64,000 bases of DNA from Promicromonospora sp. AC04. GTDB taxonomy: Bacteria > Actinomycetota > Actinomycetes > Actinomycetales > Cellulomonadaceae. A program made the position numbers and the translations under genes. The notes below the pieces were generated by a model, which was not told the origin of the DNA, ran no database searches, and saw nothing but the letters and a program-made list of their open reading frames with translations. The stretch lies in assembly GCF_003058225.1 (NCBI RefSeq), contig NZ_QBUG01000010.1:186001-250000 (forward strand), given 5' to 3'. Shown one piece after another: positions 40,035-49,173 of the stretch. The stretch's first letter is position 1. The number at the start of each line of letters is the position of its first letter.

Positions 40035-41762
40035 GTGAGTGCCGACATCGACCCGACCGAGGCCATCCCTCAGGTCACGGCCGAAATGATCGCGAAGACG
40101 TCAGCCCAGCGGGCGCCGTCGCCCGCCGTCGAGCCGACACCTGAGGCGCGCCCGCAAGCAGCGTCGACGCCGGCGGCGTCGACGCTGCTCTCGGCGACGC
40201 GCCCGGACACGTCGCTCGCGCGCTCCGTGCGAGCCGCGTCCAGGACGCCGGACGCGCGCGAGGCGCCCTCCGCCGCGCCGGAGAAGGACGCGCCGGACAA
40301 GAAGGGACAGCCGGTCGCCGAGCAGCCCGCGGCGCCGGACGCCGTGCTGTCCGAGCAGCCGGGCTCGTCCTCCTTCGTCCCGGCGGAGCCGTACGGCGAG
40401 GGGCACGCCTCGGCGGGCCTCATCGCGGCCGGGCACCTGTCCTCGCTCGTCCAGATCCCGACGGTGTCCGCGTGGGACCCGCAGTACGTCGACCACGACG
40501 CGTTCGCCCGGCACCGGGCCGCGCTGGCGACGTTCTACCCGCGCGTGCACGCCCTGCAGAGCGAGCCGGCGGGCAACCACGGCCTGCTCTACCGCTGGCC
40601 GGGCCGGGGCCGCCGGGACGTGCTGCACCCCTACCCCGTGGTGCTCGTGGCGCACCAGGACGTGGCGCCGGTCGACGGCATGGACTGGGCCGACAACCCG
40701 TTCTCGGGCCAGATCCGCGACGGCGTGGTGCACGGCCGCGGCACGCTCGACGACAAGGGTTCGCTCGTCGCGGTGCTCGACGCCGTGGAGACGCTGCTCG
40801 GTGAGTCCTTCGTGCCCGAGCGCGACATCTGGCTGTTCTTCGGCGCGGACGAGGAGACCACGGGGGAGTCGGCCCAGATCGCCGTCCGCCGCCTGTACGA
40901 GCTCGGCGTGCGCCCATGGCTCGTGATCGACGGGGGCGGGTCCGTCGTGACCGACGTCTTCCCCGGGCTCGACCGGCAGACGGCGCTGGTCGGCGTCGCG
41001 GAGAAGGGCCTGGTCGGGGTCAACCTGTACACCACCGACGTCGGCGGCCATGCCGCCACGCCCGGCCGGCGGTCCGCGACCACGCGCCTCGCCCGCGCGG
41101 TGACCCGCGTGGGCCGACGCCGGTTCGCGGCCAGGGTCAACGCGCCCACCGTCGACATGCTGGGGCGGGTGGCCCCGAGCGCCACCGGTCTCAAGGGCAC
41201 GTTCCTCAGGGTCGTGACCAAGGTGGCCTCCGGGCCGCTCAGCAAGCTCGCGGCCTGGGTGCTGGCAGGGGGCGGCCCCGAGGCCTCGGCTACGGTCCGC
41301 ACCACAGTGGCGGTCACCGAGCTCGAGGGCAGCGCGGGCGCGAACGTCGCGGCGTCGACGGCCCGCGCGCACCTCGACGTCAGGGTGGCGCTCGGCGACA
41401 CGGTGGACCGGACGGTGAAGCGGCTGCGACGCGCCATCCGCGACAAGAAGGTCGAGATCGAGGTCGTCGAGAGCAGCGAGCCCAGCGAGGTCTCACCCGC
41501 GGACGGCCAGCAGTTCGCGCTGCTGAGCGAGGCGATCGGCGCGTCGTACCCGGACGCGCTCGTGGTGCCGTACGTCATGCTGGCCGCCTCCGACGCCCGC
41601 ACCTTCACGCCGATCAGCGACCACGTCTACCGATTCAGCCCGTTCGTCATGACGTGTGAGCAACGGCAGTCGATCCATGGTGCCGGCGAACACCTGAGCG
41701 TTGATTCCCTGGGCCGCGGTGTGCATTTCTATCGTGAGGTACTGCGCAAAATACCCGGCTGA
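40035..41762 (+). CDS. M20 family metallopeptidase (dipeptidase/carboxypeptidase-like)
   Basis: The 575-residue protein has an Ala/Pro-rich disordered N-terminus of about 130 residues, then the M20 catalytic domain: first metal His in LVAHQDVAPVDG (about 210), bridging Asp in GTLDDKGSLVA (about 238) and the Glu-Glu pair in FGADEETTGES (about 276). A dimerisation domain and a final HGAGEHLSVDSL His motif follow. The GTG at 40035 follows AGGAGAAGG. No signal peptide is seen, so it should be cytoplasmic. The long N-terminal extension is unusual for the family. Confidence 0.88.
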   Translation: MSADIDPTEAIPQVTAEMIAKTSAQRAPSPAVEPTPEARPQAASTPAASTLLSATRPDTSLARSVRAASRTPDAREAPSAAPEKDAPDKKGQPVAEQPAAPDAVLSEQPGSSSFVPAEPYGEGHASAGLIAAGHLSSLVQIPTVSAWDPQYVDHDAFARHRAALATFYPRVHALQSEPAGNHGLLYRWPGRGRRDVLHPYPVVLVAHQDVAPVDGMDWADNPFSGQIRDGVVHGRGTLDDKGSLVAVLDAVETLLGESFVPERDIWLFFGADEETTGESAQIAVRRLYELGVRPWLVIDGGGSVVTDVFPGLDRQTALVGVAEKGLVGVNLYTTDVGGHAATPGRRSATTRLARAVTRVGRRRFAARVNAPTVDMLGRVAPSATGLKGTFLRVVTKVASGPLSKLAAWVLAGGGPEASATVRTTVAVTELEGSAGANVAASTARAHLDVRVALGDTVDRTVKRLRRAIRDKKVEIEVVESSEPSEVSPADGQQFALLSEAIGASYPDALVVPYVMLAASDARTFTPISDHVYRFSPFVMTCEQRQSIHGAGEHLSVDSLGRGVHFYREVLRKIPG

Positions 41763-41829
41763 CCTGGGCATTCAACAAATCACCAAAATTGGACTAAGTT
41801 CTCCCTTTACGTAGGTGAGGGGGACCTTC

Positions 41830-42162
41830 ATGAGCAGCTCGGACATACCACCCGTAGTCCCGGGCCGACCGCGTGCGCCCGTGAACGTCAACGTCCATAC
41901 CTACCCGGCGCAGCTCCAGTACCCGCCGCGGTCGTATCTCGTGTTCGCCGTTCTGGTGACCATCTTCTGTTTCTGGCCCACGGGAATCATCGCCATCGTG
42001 AACGCGGCACGCGTGAATTCCCTGTGGAAGGCGCAGGAGCACGACAAGGCCCGGAAGGCGTCCCGCCGCGCGCGCGACTGGGGTCTCCTGACGCTCGCCA
42101 TCGGAGTCGTGGCGATCGTCGCCGTCGTGCTCTGGGCGAGCATCGCCTACCTGAACGCGTAG
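41830..42162 (+). CDS. Small two-helix membrane protein (CD225/dispanin-like)
   Basis: A 110-residue protein with a Pro/Val-rich N-terminus and two transmembrane segments, YLVFAVLVTIFCFWPTGIIA (about 40-60) and LLTLAIGVVAIVAVVLWASI (about 86-106). They are joined by a basic loop (ARVNSLWKAQEHDKARKASRRAR). The pattern FCFWPTGIIAIVNAARVN is that of the CD225/dispanin family. The ATG at 41830 follows GAGGGGGA. A weak promoter (TTGGAC, 17 nt, TAGGTG) ends just before it, so the leader is short. Its function is unknown. Confidence 0.85.
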   Translation: MSSSDIPPVVPGRPRAPVNVNVHTYPAQLQYPPRSYLVFAVLVTIFCFWPTGIIAIVNAARVNSLWKAQEHDKARKASRRARDWGLLTLAIGVVAIVAVVLWASIAYLNA

Positions 42163-42241
42163 CAACTTCACCCACCGTTCGTCACCTATCACACGATTGC
42201 CCCTCCTGTCCTGGTGGGGGATGCGGGTAAAGTTCGCGGCT

Positions 42242-43393
42242 ATGAGTGCGACACGGCGCAAGGGCTCGCGGGGCGGTCGTGCTGTTTCCCGCGCTGGAGG
42301 TCCCCCTGCAAGCAATGCGCTCACCTGGGCGGAGAGCCTCGCGGCCGGCGAGGCCGCACCCAGTGCCAGCGCCCTCGAGTGGGCCGAAGGGCTCGCGCAG
42401 AACGACGCCACGCCCAGCCCGTGGGGTAGCGCGAGCACAGCCGCTCCCGCAGCTCCCGCCTCGGTCGAGGAGGGCACGGGCTCCGTCTGGGGGCCGGTGC
42501 CGGCGCCCGCGGTGTCGGACGGCGACGGCGACGCCGACGCGAACCCGTGGGGCTCCGTCGCGGCGGCAGAGCCGGCCGTGCCCCGCGGCCGCGGCAAGAA
42601 CGCCGGCGGCAAGAGCAGCAAGCCCAGCAAGACCAGGTCCAAGGGCAAGGGCGCCAAGTCCGGCACCAAGGGCGCGCCGAAGAGCGAACCCGCGCCCACC
42701 CCCGCCGGCGGCTTCCCGCTCAACGCGGGTCCCGTGGCCGACGACTTCTCGCCCGATCCGCTGTCGGAGCCGCTGCCGGAGCCCCTCCTGGAGGACGCCC
42801 CGCCCGTCCGGCCGGGCAAGTCCGGGTCGAAGAAGGCCGGGTCCACGAAGTCGGGCAAAGGCCCCAAGGGGCGCATCCCCACCCCCAGCACGGCGCAGCA
42901 GCGGAAGATCAAGAAGTCGCTGCGCCGCGGCCTGCCCAAGGCGCTCGACAAGCCGCTGGTGCTCGTGACGGCGGGCGTCCTCGCCGCCGTCCTGGGCCTG
43001 GGCACGGGCTGGGGCATGAACCTCTACCAGACGGGCGGCTCCCTGCCGTCGGCGGACGCGGCGTCGTGCGCGCAGACGCAGATGGCGTGGACGCAGGCCG
43101 CCAACGCGCAGTCGGGGATGGTCGAGGACCAGCCCGACACCCTGCGCAAGGGGTTCGTCAACGCGCGCAACGCCATGGAGGGCGTGACCCCGCCCGGGGC
43201 GATCTCGGAGGACTGGGCCGTCGCCTTCACCTACTACTCGACGGTGGCGAACAACATCGAGAAGGTGAAGGCCAACGACGGCCCTGCGGTGATCTCGGCA
43301 GTGGGCGGCGCGCAGGAGGAGCTCGACACCGCGGCCATGGTCAGCGCGTTCGAGACCATCTCCGCCTACGTCAACTCGAACTGCAACCAGTAG
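42242..43393 (+). CDS. Hypothetical membrane protein with Lys/Ser-rich cytoplasmic region
   Basis: A 383-residue protein. Residues 1-240 are low complexity: two short Ala-Leu-x-Trp-Ala-Glu motifs (ALTWAESLAAG, ALEWAEGLAQN) followed by Lys/Gly/Ser/Pro-rich sequence. One transmembrane helix (about 242-262; LVLVTAGVLAAVLGLGTGWG) leads to a helical extracytoplasmic domain with two cysteines (SCAQTQ, NSNCNQ). No family is recognised. The start at 42242 is uncertain; an in-frame ATG at 42221 has a better G-rich upstream site. Confidence 0.75.
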   Translation: MSATRRKGSRGGRAVSRAGGPPASNALTWAESLAAGEAAPSASALEWAEGLAQNDATPSPWGSASTAAPAAPASVEEGTGSVWGPVPAPAVSDGDGDADANPWGSVAAAEPAVPRGRGKNAGGKSSKPSKTRSKGKGAKSGTKGAPKSEPAPTPAGGFPLNAGPVADDFSPDPLSEPLPEPLLEDAPPVRPGKSGSKKAGSTKSGKGPKGRIPTPSTAQQRKIKKSLRRGLPKALDKPLVLVTAGVLAAVLGLGTGWGMNLYQTGGSLPSADAASCAQTQMAWTQAANAQSGMVEDQPDTLRKGFVNARNAMEGVTPPGAISEDWAVAFTYYSTVANNIEKVKANDGPAVISAVGGAQEELDTAAMVSAFETISAYVNSNCNQ

Positions 43394-43410
43394 CCCGTCA
43401 GGATGGGCTC

Positions 43411-44994
43411 GTGCAGCCTCCTGTGACCGACCCCGTCCTCGTCGCCTCCCTCCGCGACGACCTCGTCTCCGCCGCCTACGACGTCGACGGCGTCGAGGAC
43501 CTCTTCGGCCCGCTCGCCGCGGCCGCGCTGCACCGGGAGCAGGCGTTGCCGGCGCGCCGGGCGGTCGCCGCGGCGGTGGACGGCAAGCCGCCGTCGGACC
43601 GCGACCCGCGCGCGACCCTGGCCGCGCTGTTCCTGCTGGGCGCGGCGGTGCCGCGCGCCGCGCTGGACCGGGCGCTGCCCGCGACGGGGGCGGCGGGCGC
43701 GGAGCGCCTGGGCCTGGTCGCCGCCCAGGGCACCGGGGACGACGACGAGGTGCGTGCCGTCGTGGACCTGCGCCCCTATGCCTCCGCCGACGCCGTCGGC
43801 GACGCGCGCTGGTGGCTCGCCTCCGACCTGGGCGAGCTCGCGACCGGCGGCCGCCTGGCGACCGACCACGTGCTCGGCGCCGGCGGCGCGTCCCTGACGC
43901 TGGCGCAGGTCACGGTGCGCAACCCGACCGGCCGGGTGCTCGACCTGGGCACCGGCTGCGGCATCCAGGCCCTGCACGCGGCGCGGCACGCCCGGCAGGT
44001 GGTGGCGACCGACATCTCGCGGCGGGCGCTGTCGTTCGCGGGCTTCAACGTCGCGCTGAACCTGCCCGCCGGGGCGGAGGTGGAGCTGCGGCACGGCTCC
44101 ATGCTGGAGCCGGTGGCGGGGGAGCAGTTCGACCTCGTCGTCTCGAACCCCCCGTTCGTGATCACCCCGCACGCCGGCGCGGCCGGCCGGGCAGTGGCCG
44201 ACGCACTCGGCGACTACGAGTACCGCGACGGCGGCCGGGCGGGCGACGACCTGGTGCGGGACCTGGTCCTCGGCGTCGGCGGCGTGCTCGCGCCGGGCGG
44301 CACGGCCCAGCTCCTGGCCAACTGGGAGCATCGCCGGGGCGAGCCGTGGACCGAGCGGGTCGGCACCTGGCTCGACCAGGCCGGCCTGGACGGCTGGATC
44401 ATCCAGCGCGAGGTGCTCGATCCCGCCGAGTACGCCGAGACCTGGATCCGCGACGGCGGGACCACGCCCGACCGCGAGCCGGAGGCCTGGGCCGCCGCCT
44501 ACGGCGCGTGGCTCGACGACTTCGCGTCCCGGGACGTCGAGGCGGTCGGCTTCGGGATCGTCACCCTCCGCCGCCCCGCATCGGGGGCCGTGACGCTGCG
44601 GCGCCTCGAGGAGCACACCGGATCGGTCCGCCAGCCGCTCGGGGCGCACATCGCCCGCAGCCTCGCCGGGCACGACTGGCTCGCGGCCCGCGACGATGCG
44701 GCGCTGGCAGCGGCGCACCTGGTGACGGCGGCTGACGTCACGGAGGAGCGCTACCTGACGCCGGGGGCAGCCGACCCGAACGTCGTCGTGCTGCGGCAGG
44801 GGGACGGGCTGGGGCGCGGCGTGCACGCGTCGAGCCCGCTCGCGGCCCTGGTCGGCGCGTGCGACGGCGAGCTCACGGTGGGGCAGATCGTGGGCGCGCT
44901 CGCGGCGCTGTTCGAGGTCCCGGCGGACGCCCTTGCCGCTGAGCTGTTCCCGGCAGTTCGTGGTCTGGTTCGTGACGGCTTCCTGGAAGAATGA
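43411..44994 (+). CDS. Class I methyltransferase, MTS/HemK type
   Basis: A 527-residue protein with an N-terminal helical region (about 1-150), then a SAM-binding motif (RVLDLGTGCGIQALHAARH, about 176) and the catalytic VSNPPFVITPH (about 246). The NPPF motif indicates N-methylation of a nucleic-acid base or a glutamine side chain. The C-terminal part (about 400-527) is a winged-helix-like region ending VRGLVRDGFLEE. The start is GTG at 43411, with AGGATGGG upstream; another GTG four codons later is possible. Actinobacterial relatives of this length exist; their target is not known to me. Confidence 0.85.
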   Translation: MQPPVTDPVLVASLRDDLVSAAYDVDGVEDLFGPLAAAALHREQALPARRAVAAAVDGKPPSDRDPRATLAALFLLGAAVPRAALDRALPATGAAGAERLGLVAAQGTGDDDEVRAVVDLRPYASADAVGDARWWLASDLGELATGGRLATDHVLGAGGASLTLAQVTVRNPTGRVLDLGTGCGIQALHAARHARQVVATDISRRALSFAGFNVALNLPAGAEVELRHGSMLEPVAGEQFDLVVSNPPFVITPHAGAAGRAVADALGDYEYRDGGRAGDDLVRDLVLGVGGVLAPGGTAQLLANWEHRRGEPWTERVGTWLDQAGLDGWIIQREVLDPAEYAETWIRDGGTTPDREPEAWAAAYGAWLDDFASRDVEAVGFGIVTLRRPASGAVTLRRLEEHTGSVRQPLGAHIARSLAGHDWLAARDDAALAAAHLVTAADVTEERYLTPGAADPNVVVLRQGDGLGRGVHASSPLAALVGACDGELTVGQIVGALAALFEVPADALAAELFPAVRGLVRDGFLEE

Positions 44995-45054
44995 GACATA
45001 TGGGTCACGTTCCGACCGGCGCGCGGGAATTCTTCCGTTTCCAGGACGTAACGG

Positions 45055-45071
45055 TCGGTCGCGCGGACCGA
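45055..45071. promoter_or_regulatory. Inverted repeat upstream of the LysR gene
   Basis: TCGGTC-GCGCG-GACCGA lies 33 nt before the LysR start and next to an AT-rich GATAAATTTT that could hold the -10 box. It is a candidate autoregulatory site for the LysR protein. Confidence 0.45.
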
Positions 45072-45104
45072 TAAATTTTGTCCATATCAGAGACATCTGC
45101 GCCT

Positions 45105-46079
45105 ATGACAGATATTTTCCACCGTGTGGAACTCGACATGCGGCACTTGAGGATGGTCGTCGCTGTTGCCGAGTCGGGCAGCGTCACAAAGGCGGCCGCC
45201 GCCCTCGGCATCGCGCAGCCGGCGTTGACTGCGCAGCTCAACCGCATCGACCGGTCACTGGGCGGGAACGTCTTCGTCCGCGACCGCTTCGGTGCGCGAC
45301 CGACGGAGCTCGGTGAGCTGGTACTCAGGCACGCTCGCGTGCTTCTCCCCGCCATGGCGGCCCTCGCCGAAGACGCCGAGCGCCTCGTCAACGGCGACGT
45401 CGCCCACGGCGAGACCGTTCGGGTCGGCATTACCGGGACGGGGCTGGGTGGCCTGTTCGTCAACCAGCTGCACATCGGCATCCCCGGTGCGGAGGTCACC
45501 ACGGCCATGCCCCACCTGCCTGACGACGTCGCGTCCCGGCTCGCCCGGGGCACCATCGACGTCGGGCTGGTGGGGATGTGCTCGGACGTCTCGCCGCCGG
45601 CCGCCGTGGAGGTCGCGTGGACCCGGGTCTGCACCGACCCGATGTTCGTGCTGCTCGACGAGCACCACCCGTACGCGGGCAAGCCCGAGGTCTCGCTCGC
45701 CGAGCTGTCCGAGGAGCAGTGGCTCTGCGTGCCGTCGTACGGCTGCCTCGAGGAGTGTTTCGTGTCGGCGTGCGTGCGCGCCGGGTTCACGCCACGGGGC
45801 ATGGGTGAGGCCGGGTGGACCACCGCCGTCGACCAGGTGCGGGCGGGGCGCGCCGTCGCGCTCGTGGAGCCCGGCCAGCCGGACCCGACGGGTGTCGTCG
45901 CGGTGCCTCTCTCCGGCGCGCCCCTGCGGCGCACCCACTACCTGGGCTGGCGGCACGACGCCGACCTGCGCGTGGACCTGGAGGCCGTCGAGGGCGCCGC
46001 TCACCGCGCCCACCGCGACGCCGTCCGGCGCAGTCCGCAGTACGAACAGTGGTTGGCGATGTACGGGATGCTCGGCTGA
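45105..46079 (+). CDS. LysR-family transcriptional regulator
   Basis: The 324-residue protein has an N-terminal winged helix-turn-helix (MRHLRMVVAVAESGSVTKAA, then ALGIAQPALTAQLNRIDRSLG) and a periplasmic-binding-like effector domain (about 105-300; VRVGITGTGLGGLF, GTIDVGLVGM). The ATG at 45105 is used, but the conserved core starts at the ATG at 45138. It lies upstream of two secreted protease genes and may control them; that is positional inference. A 44-bp palindrome follows its stop. Confidence 0.88.
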   Translation: MTDIFHRVELDMRHLRMVVAVAESGSVTKAAAALGIAQPALTAQLNRIDRSLGGNVFVRDRFGARPTELGELVLRHARVLLPAMAALAEDAERLVNGDVAHGETVRVGITGTGLGGLFVNQLHIGIPGAEVTTAMPHLPDDVASRLARGTIDVGLVGMCSDVSPPAAVEVAWTRVCTDPMFVLLDEHHPYAGKPEVSLAELSEEQWLCVPSYGCLEECFVSACVRAGFTPRGMGEAGWTTAVDQVRAGRAVALVEPGQPDPTGVVAVPLSGAPLRRTHYLGWRHDADLRVDLEAVEGAAHRAHRDAVRRSPQYEQWLAMYGMLG

Positions 46080-46093
46080 CCACAGCCCCCGAC

Positions 46094-46137
46094 GGGTCAG
46101 GCGTACAGGTCGCTCCGGTGATCTGTGCGCCTGACCC
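46094..46137. repeat. 44-bp palindromic element, intergenic copy after the LysR gene
   Basis: GGGTCAGGC-N5-GGTCGC-TCCG-GTGATC-N5-GCCTGACCC. It has the geometry of the coding copies, with GAC/GTC extending the outer arms to 46091-46140. In the matching phase it would read G-V-Q-V-A-P-V-I-C-A-P-D. It lies where a terminator is expected. Confidence 0.8.
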
Positions 46138-46309
46138 GTCGTGCGTGGGATCCGCGCGGGCACGTACGTGGTTTGCCCTCCATAGGAAATATGTATGACC
46201 TGAGTGTGATCTGGGCGTGACGTCCGTCTCCTCCTACAGTGGCGCTGCGGGTGAAAAGTCGCCCGTGGGTGGATATTCACCCGCTCTACGACCCAAGGAG
46301 TCGCTGGAG

Positions 46310-47431
46310 ATGAGACGTACTTCCCTCCGGGGCGTCGCCGTGGCAACAGCCACCGTGGGCCTCTTTGCCGGCACCATCAGCGCCGTCGCAGCTGCACCGT
46401 CCGACGTCGAGTCCGCAGCCGCGGGCTACACGCCGGGCCTCGTCGCCGCCATGGAGCGCGACCTGAACCTGAGCACGGCGGACGCCGTGGCCCAGCTCGA
46501 GGCCCAGGAGATCCTGGCCGACACGCAGCAGAGCCTGGAGAAGTCACTCGGTGCGTCCTACGCCGGTGCCTGGGTCGAGGGCACGGACGCCCTGCACGTC
46601 GCGGTGACCGACGCCGCAGAGGCGGCCGACGTCCGCGCGGCCGGGGCCACCCCCGTGACCGTGGACAACTCGCTCAAGGCGCTCGACGCCTGGACGGCCG
46701 ACCTGGACGGTGCGCTGTCCCCGGCCGACGTGACCTCGTACCACGTGGACGTGGAGACCAACGAGATAGTCGTCTCCGTCGTCGAGGGCGCACAGGCCGA
46801 CGTCGAGGCCGCCGTGGCCGAGGCCGGCGTGCCCGCCTCCGCCGTCTCCCTGACCGCGGCGACGGAGCGTCCCCGGACCTTCGCCGACGTGATCGGTGGC
46901 GAGGCGTACTTCATCGACGACAGCGCGCGCTGCTCGGTCGGCTTCGCCGTCACCGGCGGCTTCGTGTCGGCCGGCCACTGCGGTTCGGTGGGCTCCTCGG
47001 CGAGCGAGCCGAGCGGCACCTTCGAGGTCTCCGAGTTCCCGGGCAGCGACTACAGCTACGTCTCGGTCGACACGGACACTCCGGTCGGCGTGGTGGACGA
47101 CTGGGCCGGCGGCACCGTCGCCGTCCAGGGTTCGACGCCGGCCGCCGTCGGCGCCACCGTCTGCCGCTCGGGCTCCACGACCGGCTGGCACTGCGGCACC
47201 ATCGAGGCGCTCAACGCCACGGTTAACTACGCCGAGGGCAGCGTCTTCGGCCTCATCCAGACAGACGTCTGCGCGGAGCCGGGCGACTCGGGCGGCTCGC
47301 TGCTCGCGGGCTCGCAGGCCCAGGGCATGACCTCCGGCGGGTCGGGCAACTGCTCGTCCGGTGGCCAGACCTTCTTCCAGCCGGTGGGCGAGGCGCTGAG
47401 CGCGGCAGGTGTGTCGCTCCTGACGAACTGA
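46310..47431 (+). CDS. Secreted S1-family serine protease (streptogrisin/alpha-lytic type), copy 1
   Basis: A 373-residue preproprotease. It has a signal peptide (VAVATATVGLFAGTISAVAA, about 8-28), a pro-domain of the alpha-lytic type (about 30-190; AMERDLNLSTADAVAQL, GASYAGAWVEG), and a mature chymotrypsin-fold protease from about 192. The catalytic residues are His in FVSAGHCG, Asp in SDYSYV and Ser in EPGDSGGSLL. Three disulfide pairs of the streptogrisin pattern are visible. The ATG follows AAGGAG. It is paralogous to the next gene but lacks its C-terminal domain. Confidence 0.95.
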   Translation: MRRTSLRGVAVATATVGLFAGTISAVAAAPSDVESAAAGYTPGLVAAMERDLNLSTADAVAQLEAQEILADTQQSLEKSLGASYAGAWVEGTDALHVAVTDAAEAADVRAAGATPVTVDNSLKALDAWTADLDGALSPADVTSYHVDVETNEIVVSVVEGAQADVEAAVAEAGVPASAVSLTAATERPRTFADVIGGEAYFIDDSARCSVGFAVTGGFVSAGHCGSVGSSASEPSGTFEVSEFPGSDYSYVSVDTDTPVGVVDDWAGGTVAVQGSTPAAVGATVCRSGSTTGWHCGTIEALNATVNYAEGSVFGLIQTDVCAEPGDSGGSLLAGSQAQGMTSGGSGNCSSGGQTFFQPVGEALSAAGVSLLTN

Positions 47432-47473
47432 CCCGCACGCGCCGCTGAGCGCGGACGGTCCGTCGGGCCGCGG

Positions 47474-47500
47474 AGCAGGTAGGGAAGTCCCCTACCTGCT
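47474..47500 (+). terminator. 11-bp hairpin between the two protease genes
   Basis: AGCAGGTAGGG, loop AAGTC and CCCTACCTGCT, followed by TCGTGG. It is a likely terminator of protease copy 1. The remaining 120 nt before copy 2 are AT-richer and should hold its promoter. Confidence 0.65.
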
Positions 47501-47622
47501 TCGTGGTATGTCCGCATATTGCTCCGATATGTCCTAAACGGTATCTGGGAGTTACCTGAAAGCGACCTTACGCTGTGCCGCACTGGGTGAATCCATTGCC
47601 CCGACGACAGGAGTCGCTGGAC

Positions 47623-49071
47623 ATGAGACGCACATCCTTCAAGGCGATCACCGTGGCTACCGCCGCGGCGACGCTCCTCGCCGGCAGCATCACCGCTGCT
47701 ACCGCAAGCGCAGCCGCCGGAGCCGACAAGCCCGAGGTCTCCAGCTACGCCCCGGGCATGGTCGCGGCCATGGAGCGTGACCTCGGCCTGACCACCTCAC
47801 AGGCCGTGGCCCGCCTCAAGACCGACGAAGCCCTGTCCGACAAGCAGCACGCCATCGCCAAGGCCCTCGACACGGGCTACGCGGGCGCCTGGGTGGACGG
47901 CACCGAGCTGTTCGTCGCGGTCACCGACAAGGCCGGAGCGGCCGAGGTCCGGGCCGCCGGCGCCACGGCGGTCGCTGTCGACAAGTCCCTGAGCCAGCTC
48001 GACCGGCTCGCCACGAAGGCCTTCCGGGCAGCGCCGGACGCCAAGGTCGCCGGCGCCTACGTCGACGTCGCGTCCAACGCGGTGGTCCTGGAGGTGGCCA
48101 AGGGCGCCAAGGCGGCCGTCGCGGCCGCCGTCAAGCAGGCCGGGATCCCGGCGGGCTCGGTCTCCCTCGTCGAGGTGACGGAGATGCCCCGCACCTTCAT
48201 CAACGTGATCGGCGGTAACGCGTACTACATCGGCGGGTCGCGCTGCTCGGTCGGCTTCTCGGCCACCGGCGGCTTCGTGTCGGCGGGCCACTGCGGCGAC
48301 GTCGGCAACACCACTACCTCGCCGAGCGGCACGTTCCGTACGTCGTCGTTCCCGGGCAACGACTACAGCTACGTGAACACCGGCACCGACGACACCCCGG
48401 TGGGCTCCGTCAACAACTACTCCGGTGGCACCGTGGGTGTCGCGGGCTCGACGGCGGCCGCCGTCGGCGCGACCGTCTGCCGCTCCGGTTCCACGACCGG
48501 CTGGCACTGCGGCACCATCCAGGCCCTGAACGCGTCGGTCACCTACGCCGAGGGCACCGTCTCCGGCCTGATCCGGACCAACGTGTGCGCCGAGCCGGGC
48601 GACTCGGGCGGCTCGCTGCTCGCGGGCTCGCAGGCCCAGGGCATGACCTCGGGTGGCTCCGGCAACTGCTCCTCGGGCGGCACCACCTACTTCCAGCCGG
48701 TGAACGAGGCGCTCAGCGCCGCGGGCGTCTCGCTGGTCACCGGTGGCGGTGGCACCCCGACGGGCTGCACCGGCTACGAGTCCACCTTCAGCGGCACCGC
48801 CGCCTCGGGCTCGGCGTACGCGAAGCCGTCGGCCAGCGGGTTCTCGGCAGCCTCGGGCACGTTCCGTGGCTGCCTGGACGGGCCGAGCGGGGTGGACTTC
48901 GACCTCTACCTGCAGAAGCTGAGCGGCAGCACCTGGACCGACGTGGCCCAGGGCATCACCTCGGCTCCGGACGAGACGGTCACGTACTCGGGCACGTCGG
49001 GCACCTACCGCTGGGTCATAGACGCGTACTCCGGTTCGGGCTCCTACACGGGCGGTTACGACACCCCGTGA
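47623..49071 (+). CDS. Secreted S1-family serine protease with C-terminal PPC-like domain, copy 2
   Basis: A 482-residue preproprotease: signal peptide (about 8-32), alpha-lytic-type pro-domain (about 40-195) and protease domain (about 198-380) with His in FVSAGHCGD, Asp in NDYSYV and Ser in EPGDSGGSLL. A C-terminal beta domain of about 100 residues (GFSAASGTFRGCLDGP, DFDLYLQKLSGSTW, YRWVIDAYSGSGSYTGG) resembles pre-peptidase C-terminal domains that aid substrate binding or secretion. The ATG follows CAGGAG. Long stretches around the active-site serine are almost identical in DNA to copy 1. Confidence 0.95.
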   Translation: MRRTSFKAITVATAAATLLAGSITAATASAAAGADKPEVSSYAPGMVAAMERDLGLTTSQAVARLKTDEALSDKQHAIAKALDTGYAGAWVDGTELFVAVTDKAGAAEVRAAGATAVAVDKSLSQLDRLATKAFRAAPDAKVAGAYVDVASNAVVLEVAKGAKAAVAAAVKQAGIPAGSVSLVEVTEMPRTFINVIGGNAYYIGGSRCSVGFSATGGFVSAGHCGDVGNTTTSPSGTFRTSSFPGNDYSYVNTGTDDTPVGSVNNYSGGTVGVAGSTAAAVGATVCRSGSTTGWHCGTIQALNASVTYAEGTVSGLIRTNVCAEPGDSGGSLLAGSQAQGMTSGGSGNCSSGGTTYFQPVNEALSAAGVSLVTGGGGTPTGCTGYESTFSGTAASGSAYAKPSASGFSAASGTFRGCLDGPSGVDFDLYLQKLSGSTWTDVAQGITSAPDETVTYSGTSGTYRWVIDAYSGSGSYTGGYDTP

Positions 49072-49088
49072 CGGCCTGATCCGCCGAA

Positions 49089-49160
49089 CGTGAAGTAGGG
49101 CCAGGGCGAGACAGAACCGCAGCCTCCTGCGGTGCCTGTCTCGCCCTGGCCTACTTCACG
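49089..49160. terminator. Very long bidirectional hairpin between protease copy 2 and the PAP2 gene
   Basis: About 34 paired positions: CGTGAAGTAGG, CCAGGGCGAGACAG and ACCGCAG pair with their complements, with one bulged G and a small mismatch. The loop is CCTC. It occupies nearly the whole gap between convergent genes. Confidence 0.75.
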
Positions 49161-49173
49161 GGGCCGGCGGGGT

